Assembly (NCBI RefSeq): GCF_036227405.1
Contig: NZ_CP109473.1
Location: forward strand, 3,472,001-3,536,000
DNA from: Streptomyces sp. NBC_01460
Lineage (GTDB): Bacteria; Actinomycetota; Actinomycetes; Streptomycetales; Streptomycetaceae
Direction: 5' to 3'
DNA: 64,000 nucleotides
Shown: positions 17,788-24,788 of the stretch, piece after piece
Position numbering within the stretch: the stretch's first letter is position 1
Layout of the letters: each line of letters opens with the position of its first letter
Notes under the pieces: generated by a model
The model's database searches: none
Told to the model about the DNA's origin: nothing
Seen by the model: only the letters and a program-made list of their open reading frames with translations
Made by a program: the position numbers and the translations under genes

Positions 17788-18774
17788 TCAGTTGGCGGCG
17801 GCGGTCTCCGCCGGAGCGTCCTGCGCGTCCGCCCCGAGGCCGAGGTCCAGGTTCTGGCCGGGAAGGATCAGGTCCGGGTCGGAGCCCAGCTCGTCCTTGT
17901 TGGCCTCGTAGAGCGCGGTCCAGCCACCGGTCAGCTCCTGCGCGTCGGCGATGGCCCAGAGGTTGTCGCCCTCGCGGACGGTGTACGTGCCCTCCGCGCC
18001 CTGCCGCGCGTCGGAGTCGCCGCGGGAGGCGTGGCGGCCGGACTCGCGCCCGTCGTCGGCCCCCGTCTCCGTACCGGCCTCGGGAGCCGGCGTGCCGCGG
18101 TGCTTCCCGCTCGTCGTCCCGTCACCCTTCGATGCGCCGGACGACCCGGGGGCCTCGGCGGAGGGGGTCCCGGACGGCGTCGCGGTGTCCGAGGACTCGA
18201 CGGCCTCGTCGCTCCTGCCGGACGTGTCGTCGGACGTGTTCCCGCTCGCCTTGCCCTTCGCGTCCGAGTCCGAGGTGTCCTTCTCGTCGGCGGTGTCCGC
18301 CGGGTCCTTCGCCTCGGAGGAGGGGGTCTCGGACGGCGTCGCGGTGTCCGAGGGCTCGGCGGACGGCTCGCCGCCCGGGTCGACGCCGGGCAGCGTCCCG
18401 TCCAGGGCGAGACCGGAGATCACCGCGCAGCTGGGCCACGCCTGCGGGCCCTTGTCGTCCAGCACCTTCTCCGCCACCGCTATCTGCTGCGAGCGGCTCG
18501 CCAGGTCGGCGCGGGGCGCGTACGACGTGCCGCCGTAGGCCGACCAGGTGTCCTGCGAGAACTGCAGACCGCCGTAGTAGCCGTTGCCGAGGTCGGCACT
18601 CCACATGCCGCCGCTCTCGCATTCGGCGACCCGGTCCCAGGTCGTCGCGTCGGCCGCCTGCGCGCCGCCCGCACCGAGCAGCGGAATGGCGATGGCCGAT
18701 CCTGTGACGCCTGCGGCGACGACGATGGCGGGTGCCTGACGAGGGCGACGGTGTCTGCCGGTCGCGGAGCCCAT
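17788..18774 (-). CDS. Resuscitation-promoting factor-like protein with long linker and LysM domain
   Basis: This 328-residue secreted protein is related to the neighbouring RpfA. It has a signal peptide (about 1-41), an Rpf lysozyme-like domain at about 43-117 with catalytic Glu in AECESGGMWS, and a long acidic Ser/Thr/Asp-rich linker. The linker contains a duplicated phrase (SDTATPSETPSSEA and SDTATPSGTPSAEA). A C-terminal LysM domain (YTVREGDNLWAIADA ... ILPGQNLDL) follows. The two rpf genes are tandem but separately transcribed: this one has its own promoter and terminator and no riboswitch. The long linker probably spans the wall. It likely cleaves peptidoglycan during germination or growth. 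Confidence 0.92.
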   Translation of the reverse strand: MGSATGRHRRPRQAPAIVVAAGVTGSAIAIPLLGAGGAQAADATTWDRVAECESGGMWSADLGNGYYGGLQFSQDTWSAYGGTSYAPRADLASRSQQIAVAEKVLDDKGPQAWPSCAVISGLALDGTLPGVDPGGEPSAEPSDTATPSETPSSEAKDPADTADEKDTSDSDAKGKASGNTSDDTSGRSDEAVESSDTATPSGTPSAEAPGSSGASKGDGTTSGKHRGTPAPEAGTETGADDGRESGRHASRGDSDARQGAEGTYTVREGDNLWAIADAQELTGGWTALYEANKDELGSDPDLILPGQNLDLGLGADAQDAPAETAAAN

Positions 18775-18822
18775 GCGATTGCCTTCCGTGTGACTGACAT
18801 GTGACGGGTGGGTCGAGGGGTG

Positions 18823-18852
18823 AACCTAGCCCTACTCGAACGTGTGTCACAA
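18823..18852 (-). promoter_or_regulatory. Promoter of the second rpf gene
   Basis: On the minus strand TTGTGA (18852-18847) and TAGGTT (18828-18823) are separated by 18 nt, with the start codon 49 nt downstream of the -10 box. Confidence 0.5.
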
Positions 18853-18879
18853 GTCGATGCAGCGGAGATCACGTGAAAG

Positions 18880-19185
18880 TCACAGAGTTGACAGGCTGTC
18901 ACTTTTTTCGGCGGAGGGCCCGGGTCCGAACTCCACCGGAAGCGTGCGCAGTCCACGCATGATGAGTCCGCCCCTCCACCGCAAATCGGCAGGATCTGCG
19001 GTGAGCCGCAGGTCGGGAAGGCGGCGCAGCAGTGTCGCCAGTGCCACCCGCCCCGCCGGACGGGCCGGCGGAGCCCCCAGGCAGTAGTGGATGCCGTGCC
19101 CGTGTCCGAGGTGCTGATTGTCACTCCGTGCGAGATCCCGCGCGATGCCTCGATCTCCGAAAAGAGCCGCGCGAAAGGCACCGTG
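18880..19185 (-). pseudogene. Cytochrome P450 relic (C-terminal fragment)
   Basis: The minus strand encodes DNQHLGHGHGIHYCLGAP, the heme-ligand loop with its Cys, followed by the P450 C-terminal segment ending LRWRGGLIMRGLRTLPVEF and a short new tail to the stop at 18882-18880. It closely matches the end of the intact P450 encoded in the opposite direction from 19309. Upstream the match continues for only about a dozen residues, in another frame (FARLFSEIE), which indicates a frameshift, and then stops, so most of the gene is missing. It has no start codon or ribosome site of its own. It is best read as the remnant of a duplicated P450. Confidence 0.8.
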
Positions 19186-19308
19186 CCAAGGCAAGGCGGG
19201 TACGGCGCAGCGTGACGAACAGCAGGGCCCGCCGGGGCGGCCGCCCCTCCGGTCGGGCGGAGCCGGGGCGAGAGGTGGCAACAGGCGCCCGCCGGATACC
19301 GTCGTCCG

Positions 19309-20592
19309 GTGAACCACACCCCGTCGCCGGAACTCTTCACCTGGGAGTTCGCCACCGACCCGTATCCCGCGTACGCCTCGCTCCGCGAGCACAGCCCCGT
19401 GCACCGCACCACGCTGCCCAGCGGTGTCGAGGCCTGGTTGGTGACCCGCTACGCGGATGCCCGGCAGGCCCTCGCCGACAGCCGCCTTTCCAAGAACCCG
19501 GCGCACCACGCGGAAGACGCACACGGGAAGAGCAGAACCGGCATCCCCGGGGAGCGCAGCGCCAACCTCATGACGCACCTGCTGAACATCGACCCGCCCG
19601 ATCACACGCGACTGCGTCGCCTCGTGTCCAAGGCGTTCACCCCGCGCCGGGTCGCCGAGTTCGCACCGCGTGTACAGGAGCTGACAGACCACCTCATCGA
19701 TGGCTTCGCGGACCGGGGAACGGCCGACCTCATCCACGATTTCGCGTTCCCGCTGCCCATCTACGCGATCTGCGACCTGCTCGGAGTCCCGAGCGAGGAC
19801 CAGGACGACTTCAGGGACTGGGCAGGCATGATGATCCGGCACGGTGGCGGCCCTCGCGGTGGCGTGGCCCGGTCGGTGAAGAGGATCCGCAGCTATCTCG
19901 CCGACCTGATCCACCGCAAGAGAGAGAACCCCGGCGACGATCTGATCTCCGACCTGATCCGGGCGAGCGACCACGGCGAGCACCTCAGCGAGAACGAGGT
20001 CGCTGCCATGTGCTTCGTCATCCTCTTCGCGGGTTTCGAGACCACCATCAACCTGATCGGAAACGGCGCCCACGCGCTCTTCCGCAACCCGGCACAGCGC
20101 TCCGTCTTCCAGAACGCTGTCGACCTGAACGACCACGCCCTCCTGGATACCGCCGTCGAGGAGCTGCTGCGTTTCGACGGCCCCGTGGAGATCGCCACCT
20201 GGCGCTACGCCACCGAGGCACTGGTGATCGGGGAGCAGCACATTCGCGAGGGCGATCCGGTCCTGGTCGTACTCGCTGCGGCCGACCGTGATCCGGCCCG
20301 CTTCGAGGAGCCCGACACCCTCGACCTCTCCCGCCGCGACAACCAGCACCTCGGATACGGGCACGGCATCCACTACTGCCTCGGAGCTCCGCTCGCCCGG
20401 CTGGAGGGCCGCACCGCGCTGGCGACCCTGTTCCATCGCCTGCCGGATCTTCAGCCGGCCACGAGCCCCGACGAACTGCGATGGCGGGGTGGCCTCATCA
20501 TGCGCGGCCTGCGCACGCTGCCGGTGGAGTTCACTCCTGGGCGACGGACCGGAGGCGCGCCTCCTGGAGCCCCCGGCGCGACTCCCCGGTGA
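19309..20592 (+). CDS. Cytochrome P450
   Basis: This 427-residue soluble monooxygenase of the bacterial class depends on separate ferredoxin partners. It shows the I-helix oxygen-activation motif AGFETT (where AGHETT is commoner), the K-helix EELLR, and the heme-binding loop YGHGIHYCLGAPLAR with the axial Cys. The N-terminal half has the usual LLNIDPPDHTRLRRLVSKAFTPRR block. The GTG at 19309 gives a standard N-terminus. No ferredoxin, reductase or biosynthetic gene lies nearby, so the substrate is unknown. It is divergent from a truncated P450 relic with a very similar C-terminus, and convergent with mazG. Confidence 0.94.
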   Translation: MNHTPSPELFTWEFATDPYPAYASLREHSPVHRTTLPSGVEAWLVTRYADARQALADSRLSKNPAHHAEDAHGKSRTGIPGERSANLMTHLLNIDPPDHTRLRRLVSKAFTPRRVAEFAPRVQELTDHLIDGFADRGTADLIHDFAFPLPIYAICDLLGVPSEDQDDFRDWAGMMIRHGGGPRGGVARSVKRIRSYLADLIHRKRENPGDDLISDLIRASDHGEHLSENEVAAMCFVILFAGFETTINLIGNGAHALFRNPAQRSVFQNAVDLNDHALLDTAVEELLRFDGPVEIATWRYATEALVIGEQHIREGDPVLVVLAAADRDPARFEEPDTLDLSRRDNQHLGYGHGIHYCLGAPLARLEGRTALATLFHRLPDLQPATSPDELRWRGGLIMRGLRTLPVEFTPGRRTGGAPPGAPGATPR

Positions 20593-20635
20593 AGAGGCGC
20601 TGCGTCGGGCGCGGAGGCCGTTTCGGGGCTGTCCT

Positions 20636-21622
20636 TCACTCCTCGACGCCATCCGCCGTGCCGCCGAGCCCCTCGGCCGCCCGGACGGCGTCCCGGTAGG
20701 CGCGGGCGGCGGCCCGCAGGGCGGCCTCCGGGTCGACGCCGTCCTGTTCGGCCCGCACGGCGAGGGCGAGCAGCCGGTGGCCGATCCCGTCGCCCGCGGG
20801 GAGCTCCACGTCGAGACCGGCCGTGCGGACCCTGTTTCCGAGCTTGGCCGCGAGCGCCAGAGCGGGCTGCCCGGGCGGGACCCCGTCGGTGACCGACTCC
20901 CGCTGCTTCTCGATCGCCTTCGTCCGCAGCCAGTGGGCGCGGACGTCCTCCGGGGTCTCGGCGGTCTCGTCGCCGAAGACGTGCGGGTGACGGTGGATCA
21001 GCTTCTCGACGATGGTGGCCGCGACGTCGTCGATGCCGAACGGCTCCTCCTGGTCCTCCTGCGCGATGCGCGCGTGGAAGACGACCTGGAGCAGTACGTC
21101 GCCGAGCTCCTCGCGCAGTTCCTCGCGGTCGCCGTCCTCGATGGCCTCGACGAGTTCGTACGCCTCCTCGATGGCGTACTTCGCGAGACCCTCGTGCGTC
21201 TTCTGCGAGGTCCACGGGCAGGTGAGCCGGATCCGGTCCATGACCTGGACCAGATCCAGGAGGCGTGCGCCGGGCAGGTCGTACGACCCGGGCAGCAGCT
21301 CCAGGTCGGGCATCCGCACCCGGCCGGAGCCGCCGAGCCGGGCCAGGCCGTCGGTGAGCCGCTGGTCGCCCTCGCCGCCCACCAGGACCACCACGGTCCG
21401 GCCGCCCGCGCAGTCGTCCACGAGCTCCTCGGCCGAGGGCGCGGAGTGCTCCACGGCGACCTCCGCCTCCCGCAGGTACGGCAGCTGCGGGTGGTCCCGC
21501 CCGGCGCACAGCACCCGGTCCGCGGCCCGCAGCGTCTGCCAGGCGGGCCAGGACAGCAGACCGGGGGCGACCCGGTGGCTGGCGGTGAGCAGGACGATAC
21601 GACCGGGGTCTTCAGCGTTCAC
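20636..21622 (-). CDS. mazG: MazG nucleoside triphosphate pyrophosphohydrolase
   Basis: This 328-residue protein hydrolyses (d)NTPs to monophosphates for nucleotide-pool cleansing. Residues about 8-110 form a reduced tetrapyrrole-methylase-like domain (LLTASHRVAPGLLSW...). The MazG domain starts near 130 with CPWTSQKTHEGLAKYAIEEAYE, and the metal-binding EEAYELVEAI...EELREELGDVLLQ pattern supplies the EExxE/ExxD residues. A further helical region follows, with HRHPHVFGD conserved in MazG. The start ATG at 21622 precedes MNAEDPGRIVLLTAS. It lies 29 nt after the SurA-like lipoprotein gene on the same strand and probably shares its transcript. Confidence 0.92.
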   Translation of the reverse strand: MNAEDPGRIVLLTASHRVAPGLLSWPAWQTLRAADRVLCAGRDHPQLPYLREAEVAVEHSAPSAEELVDDCAGGRTVVVLVGGEGDQRLTDGLARLGGSGRVRMPDLELLPGSYDLPGARLLDLVQVMDRIRLTCPWTSQKTHEGLAKYAIEEAYELVEAIEDGDREELREELGDVLLQVVFHARIAQEDQEEPFGIDDVAATIVEKLIHRHPHVFGDETAETPEDVRAHWLRTKAIEKQRESVTDGVPPGQPALALAAKLGNRVRTAGLDVELPAGDGIGHRLLALAVRAEQDGVDPEAALRAAARAYRDAVRAAEGLGGTADGVEE

Positions 21623-21651
21623 GCCCCGAACCTACCCCCGGCCGTCCGGGG

Positions 21652-22308
21652 TCAGGCGCCGGGCTCGGGCTCCTGGCCCTGCGCGCGGGTGACCTGGTTG
21701 ATCCACGGCGCCGCGTAGGTGCTGAGCTGGACCTTCTGGTCGTCCCAGCTGCCGTAGCGCGGGTTGACGTCGATGTGCAGCGACTTCGACGCCTTGGTGA
21801 GGGCCTCCTGGACGGCCTGCTGGCCGGCCGGGGACTGCAGGTCGGCGCCGAGGGCCTGCGCGAGCTTCGGGAGCTGGACCTCCTGGCGCAGGTCCTCCTC
21901 GATCTGGCCGGGGGCGACCCAGCGCTGCTCCAGCATGACCGTCCGCAGGCCCTTGTCACCGCCGGACTGCGCGGCGGCCGCCGCCCGGATCTGCTGGATC
22001 TCCTTGCGGCTGACGCTCACGCCCGCGTCCTCCGCCGCCCGGTCCAGGACCCGCCCGAAGATCAGGCCGTGCAGCTTGGCGCGCGTCAGCTGCCCGGACT
22101 TCTTCACCAGCTCCGCGGACTGCCCCGGCGCCTGCTGCGCGTCGCGCACGTCGGCCGCCCGCGACTGGACCGTGGCCACGTCGATCCGGTCGCCGCCGAC
22201 CACGGCCGCGGCACCGGGATGGGCCTCGCTGCCGCAGGCGGTCAGGAGCGGCGCCGCGACGAGCGTGGCGGCGGACAGGGCGAGCGCGGTGCGACGACGG
22301 CGGTGCAA
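21652..22308 (-). CDS. SurA N-terminal-domain lipoprotein
   Basis: This 218-residue exported lipoprotein has a basic start, a hydrophobic core and the lipobox LLTAC-GS. The body matches the SurA/PpiC-type chaperone N-terminal helical domain (AAAVVGGDRIDVATVQSRAADVR ... QIEEDLRQEVQLPKLAQAL), but no parvulin prolyl-isomerase domain follows, so it is probably a foldase-like chaperone without isomerase activity. It acts on the outer face of the membrane. It is followed closely by mazG. An exact 8-bp inverted repeat lies 20 nt upstream of the start. Conserved presence next to mazG in streptomycetes supports that it is real; a specific client is not known. Confidence 0.87.
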   Translation of the reverse strand: MHRRRRTALALSAATLVAAPLLTACGSEAHPGAAAVVGGDRIDVATVQSRAADVRDAQQAPGQSAELVKKSGQLTRAKLHGLIFGRVLDRAAEDAGVSVSRKEIQQIRAAAAAQSGGDKGLRTVMLEQRWVAPGQIEEDLRQEVQLPKLAQALGADLQSPAGQQAVQEALTKASKSLHIDVNPRYGSWDDQKVQLSTYAAPWINQVTRAQGQEPEPGA

Positions 22309-22327
22309 AGGAGCCTCCCGGGGAGAG

Positions 22328-22347
22328 TTTGTGCATCAGTGCACAAA
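22328..22347. promoter_or_regulatory. Palindrome upstream of the SurA-like gene
   Basis: TTTGTGCA-TCAG-TGCACAAA is a perfect 8-bp inverted repeat with a 4-nt spacer, 20 nt upstream of the start codon. It could be a repressor site or a leader hairpin. Confidence 0.4.
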
Positions 22348-22477
22348 GCCTTGCGGTGATCGATGTTAGGCAGTGGACGTGATTCGGGCCACTGCTTCGA
22401 CCAACGATTTCCGGACCGGTCTGTGTGGGGTCGCGGACGAAATCCCGTCCGTCCCACCCTTTTCGGCCGCCCTCGGC

Positions 22478-24028
22478 TCACATCGAGCCGCGTACGTCCC
22501 GGTGGTGGGTCAGCTGGCGGCGGAGCTCCGTGGGCAGGGCGTGGTGGGGACCGTAGGCGCGCTCCGTGTCGTACAGGAGGGCCTGCAGCTGGGCGCGGCC
22601 CGCCGTGTGGTCGCCCACCCCGAGCAGGAGGTGGCCGATCCGGTGCCGGATGTCGAACGCCCGGCCGGGACCGGTGGAGGTCGCGTAGCCGTTCTCGTAG
22701 TACGGGAGGACCGCCCGGTACTCGGCGAGCGCGGAGGCCGCCTCGCCGAGCTGTTCCAGGCACTGGGCGGCGTCGTAACGGAACTGCAGGGTCTGGGAGT
22801 CGGCCGGACCCGCTTCCGCGGCGCGGTCGTCGGCGAGGCGGCGGAGCTCGGGGAGGGCGCGGCGGTACTGGCCGTCGTCCATCAGCGTGGCGGCGTACTG
22901 CTTGCGCAGGATCCGCACCACCGGCGAGTGCTCGCCGTGCTCCGCGGCGGCGGCCGGCAGGATCCCCCCGAGGATGTCGACGGCCTGGGTGATGCGGCCC
23001 TCGCCGAGCAGCCGCTTCACGTCGTCGACGGCCCGCGCCACGTCCGGCCGCGCGGGCGGCGCCTGGGGCACGGGGGGAACGGGCGGGACGGGCGCGGGCG
23101 CCGGGACTGCCGCCCGGTCGGGCCAGGGCGCGTGCGGGCGGAGGAAGGGGCGGGTCGGGTCGAGCGGCCCGGACGGCGCGCCGCCGGCCGGCAGCAGGGG
23201 GCGCAGGGACTCGTAGACCTCCTGGGCGGAGGCGGGGCGGTGCTGCGGGTCCTTGGAGAGCAGCCGCAGGACGAGCGCCTCCAGCGCCTCGGGGACCTCG
23301 GGCCTGAGGTGGCGGACCGGGAGGGGCGGCTCGTAGAGGTGGCGGTGCAGGACGCCCAGGGCCGTGGACCCGGCGAACGGCACGTCGCCGCTGAGGAGTT
23401 CGTGCAGGAGCACACCGAGGGCGTACAGGTCGGTGTACGGGCCCACCGCGCCGCCCATCGCCTGCTCGGGGGCCATGTAGGCCGGGGAGCCGATCGGTGA
23501 GCCCGTGTGCGTCAGACGGGTCGTGTCGGTGTCCATGACGGAGGCGATGCCCAGGTCGAGGACCGTGACCGTGCCGTCGGGCCGCACCATGGCGTTGCGG
23601 GGCTTGAGGTCCCGGTGGACGATCGGCACGGCGTGCACGGCGGAGAGCACCGCGCACAGCTGGGCGGCGACGGCCACGGCCCAGGGCCACGGATAGGGGT
23701 CGTGCTCGGCGAGGTGGTCGGCGAGGTCGGCGCCCTCGACGTACTGCATGACGAGGTAGAGGTCCTCGCCGTCGCTCCCGGCGTCGTGGACGGTGACGAG
23801 GCCCGGGTGGTCGACCTGCGCGGTGACCCGGCACTCGCGGACGAACCGGCGGCGCAGGTCGTCGGCGGCCTCGCTGCCGGAGGGACCCGCGACCCGGTCG
23901 GGGCGCAGGAGTTTCACCGCGACCCTGCGGTCCAGGCGCTGGTCGTACGCCGTCCAGACCTGGCCCATGCCGCCCTGGCCGAGAATGGTCGCCAGCTCGT
24001 AACGCCCGGCGATGACACGCCCGTTCAC
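22478..24028 (-). CDS. Serine/threonine protein kinase with TPR-like C-terminus
   Basis: This 516-residue Hanks-type kinase has the glycine loop LGQGGMGQVW, the VAIK-type Lys in RVAVKLLRP, the catalytic loop IVHRDLKPRNAMV, a DFG-position LDLGIAS (DLG instead of DFG) and the APE motif PAYMAPEQA. The kinase fold covers residues about 8-275, followed by a Pro-rich linker. Residues about 320-510 form helical repeats resembling TPRs (AAQCLEQLGEAASALAEYRAVLPYY). No transmembrane helix is visible, so it is probably cytoplasmic and uses the repeats for protein contacts. The GTG start overlaps the upstream membrane-protein gene by 4 nt (GTGA), so the two are translationally coupled. Confidence 0.93.
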   Translation of the reverse strand: MNGRVIAGRYELATILGQGGMGQVWTAYDQRLDRRVAVKLLRPDRVAGPSGSEAADDLRRRFVRECRVTAQVDHPGLVTVHDAGSDGEDLYLVMQYVEGADLADHLAEHDPYPWPWAVAVAAQLCAVLSAVHAVPIVHRDLKPRNAMVRPDGTVTVLDLGIASVMDTDTTRLTHTGSPIGSPAYMAPEQAMGGAVGPYTDLYALGVLLHELLSGDVPFAGSTALGVLHRHLYEPPLPVRHLRPEVPEALEALVLRLLSKDPQHRPASAQEVYESLRPLLPAGGAPSGPLDPTRPFLRPHAPWPDRAAVPAPAPVPPVPPVPQAPPARPDVARAVDDVKRLLGEGRITQAVDILGGILPAAAAEHGEHSPVVRILRKQYAATLMDDGQYRRALPELRRLADDRAAEAGPADSQTLQFRYDAAQCLEQLGEAASALAEYRAVLPYYENGYATSTGPGRAFDIRHRIGHLLLGVGDHTAGRAQLQALLYDTERAYGPHHALPTELRRQLTHHRDVRGSM

Positions 24029-24690
24029 CGTCCGTCGCCCTCCTTGCGGAGGTAGTCGCTCAGCTCGTCGAGTTCGGCGCGCACCTGGTCGAGGCGCTGG
24101 GGCGGGGCGGTCCTCGGCGCGTCGGACGGCGCCACGGGGACGGGGCCCGGCCCGGGCGCGGGCGGGTAGCCGTAGGACGGGGCGGGCGGGACGGGTGCCG
24201 TGGGCGGGGCGGGCACGGTCGGCCGCGACGCGTACCCGCCGGACGAGGACACCCCCGGGTGCCCCCCGTACGGACCGCCGTAGGGCCCGGCGCCGGCGTA
24301 GGAGCCCGCCCGCGGGCCCGCCTGCGCTCCGCCGTACGGCCCGAAGTGCCGTATCTCCGTGTACAGGTAGTAGGTGACCGTGCCGACGAAGACGACCAGC
24401 ATCCAGGACAGGGTGATGACCGCCTGCCCGTCCGTCATCACCTCTTCCTCCTCCGGCAGCGAGCCGAGGTAGGCGATGAGCCCGATGTTCAGGGCGATGA
24501 CGAGGCCGAACAGCCACCAGTCGCGCGCCTTACGGGTGACGATCGCCAGACGCAGCATGGCCGCCCAGGCGAGGAGGCCGCAGCTCAGCAGGGCGAGCGC
24601 CACGAAGACCACGCGCAGGGTGACCAGCGTGGCCGAGGACGGACGACGCGTCGGCTGCTGCTGCTCCGGCGGATAGCCGTAGCCGTGCAT
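24025..24690 (-). CDS. Membrane protein coupled to the Ser/Thr kinase
   Basis: This 221-residue protein has four predicted membrane helices within residues about 20-120 (LRVVFVALALLSCGLLAWAAML; WWLFGLVIALNIGLIAYLG; then TLSWMLVVFVGTVTYYLY). The cytoplasmic C-terminal half is rich in Pro, Gly, Tyr and Ala and ends in a short charged helix (DQVRAELDELSDYLRKEGDG). The ATG at 24690 was chosen because GGGAG precedes it; an earlier in-frame start has no site. Its stop overlaps the kinase start, so it may be a membrane partner or substrate of the kinase, with the Tyr/Ser-rich tail as a possible phosphorylation region. I do not recognise the family. Confidence 0.82.
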   Translation of the reverse strand: MHGYGYPPEQQQPTRRPSSATLVTLRVVFVALALLSCGLLAWAAMLRLAIVTRKARDWWLFGLVIALNIGLIAYLGSLPEEEEVMTDGQAVITLSWMLVVFVGTVTYYLYTEIRHFGPYGGAQAGPRAGSYAGAGPYGGPYGGHPGVSSSGGYASRPTVPAPPTAPVPPAPSYGYPPAPGPGPVPVAPSDAPRTAPPQRLDQVRAELDELSDYLRKEGDGR

Positions 24691-24761
24691 GTGCTGCTCC
24701 CGGAGGGCGTGGATCGGACGTGTGCAGTGAGCGTATACACCGACACGGACAACCGGTCCCG

Positions 24762-24775
24762 GGTTGTGCACAACC
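24762..24775. promoter_or_regulatory. GGTTGTGCACAACC palindrome
   Basis: A perfect 14-bp palindrome lies 72 nt upstream of the start at 24690, in the 98-bp gap before the methylase gene. It shares the GTGCAC core with the palindrome at 22328-22347 but has different spacing. Confidence 0.35.
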
Positions 24776-24788
24776 GTTGTGCTTCACG

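Noticed and set aside
18887..18907. Small hairpin TGACA-GGC-TGTCA followed by CTTTTTT on the plus strand
   Set aside because: The stem is only 5 bp and no plus-strand transcript is expected here; it lies at the end of the P450 relic.
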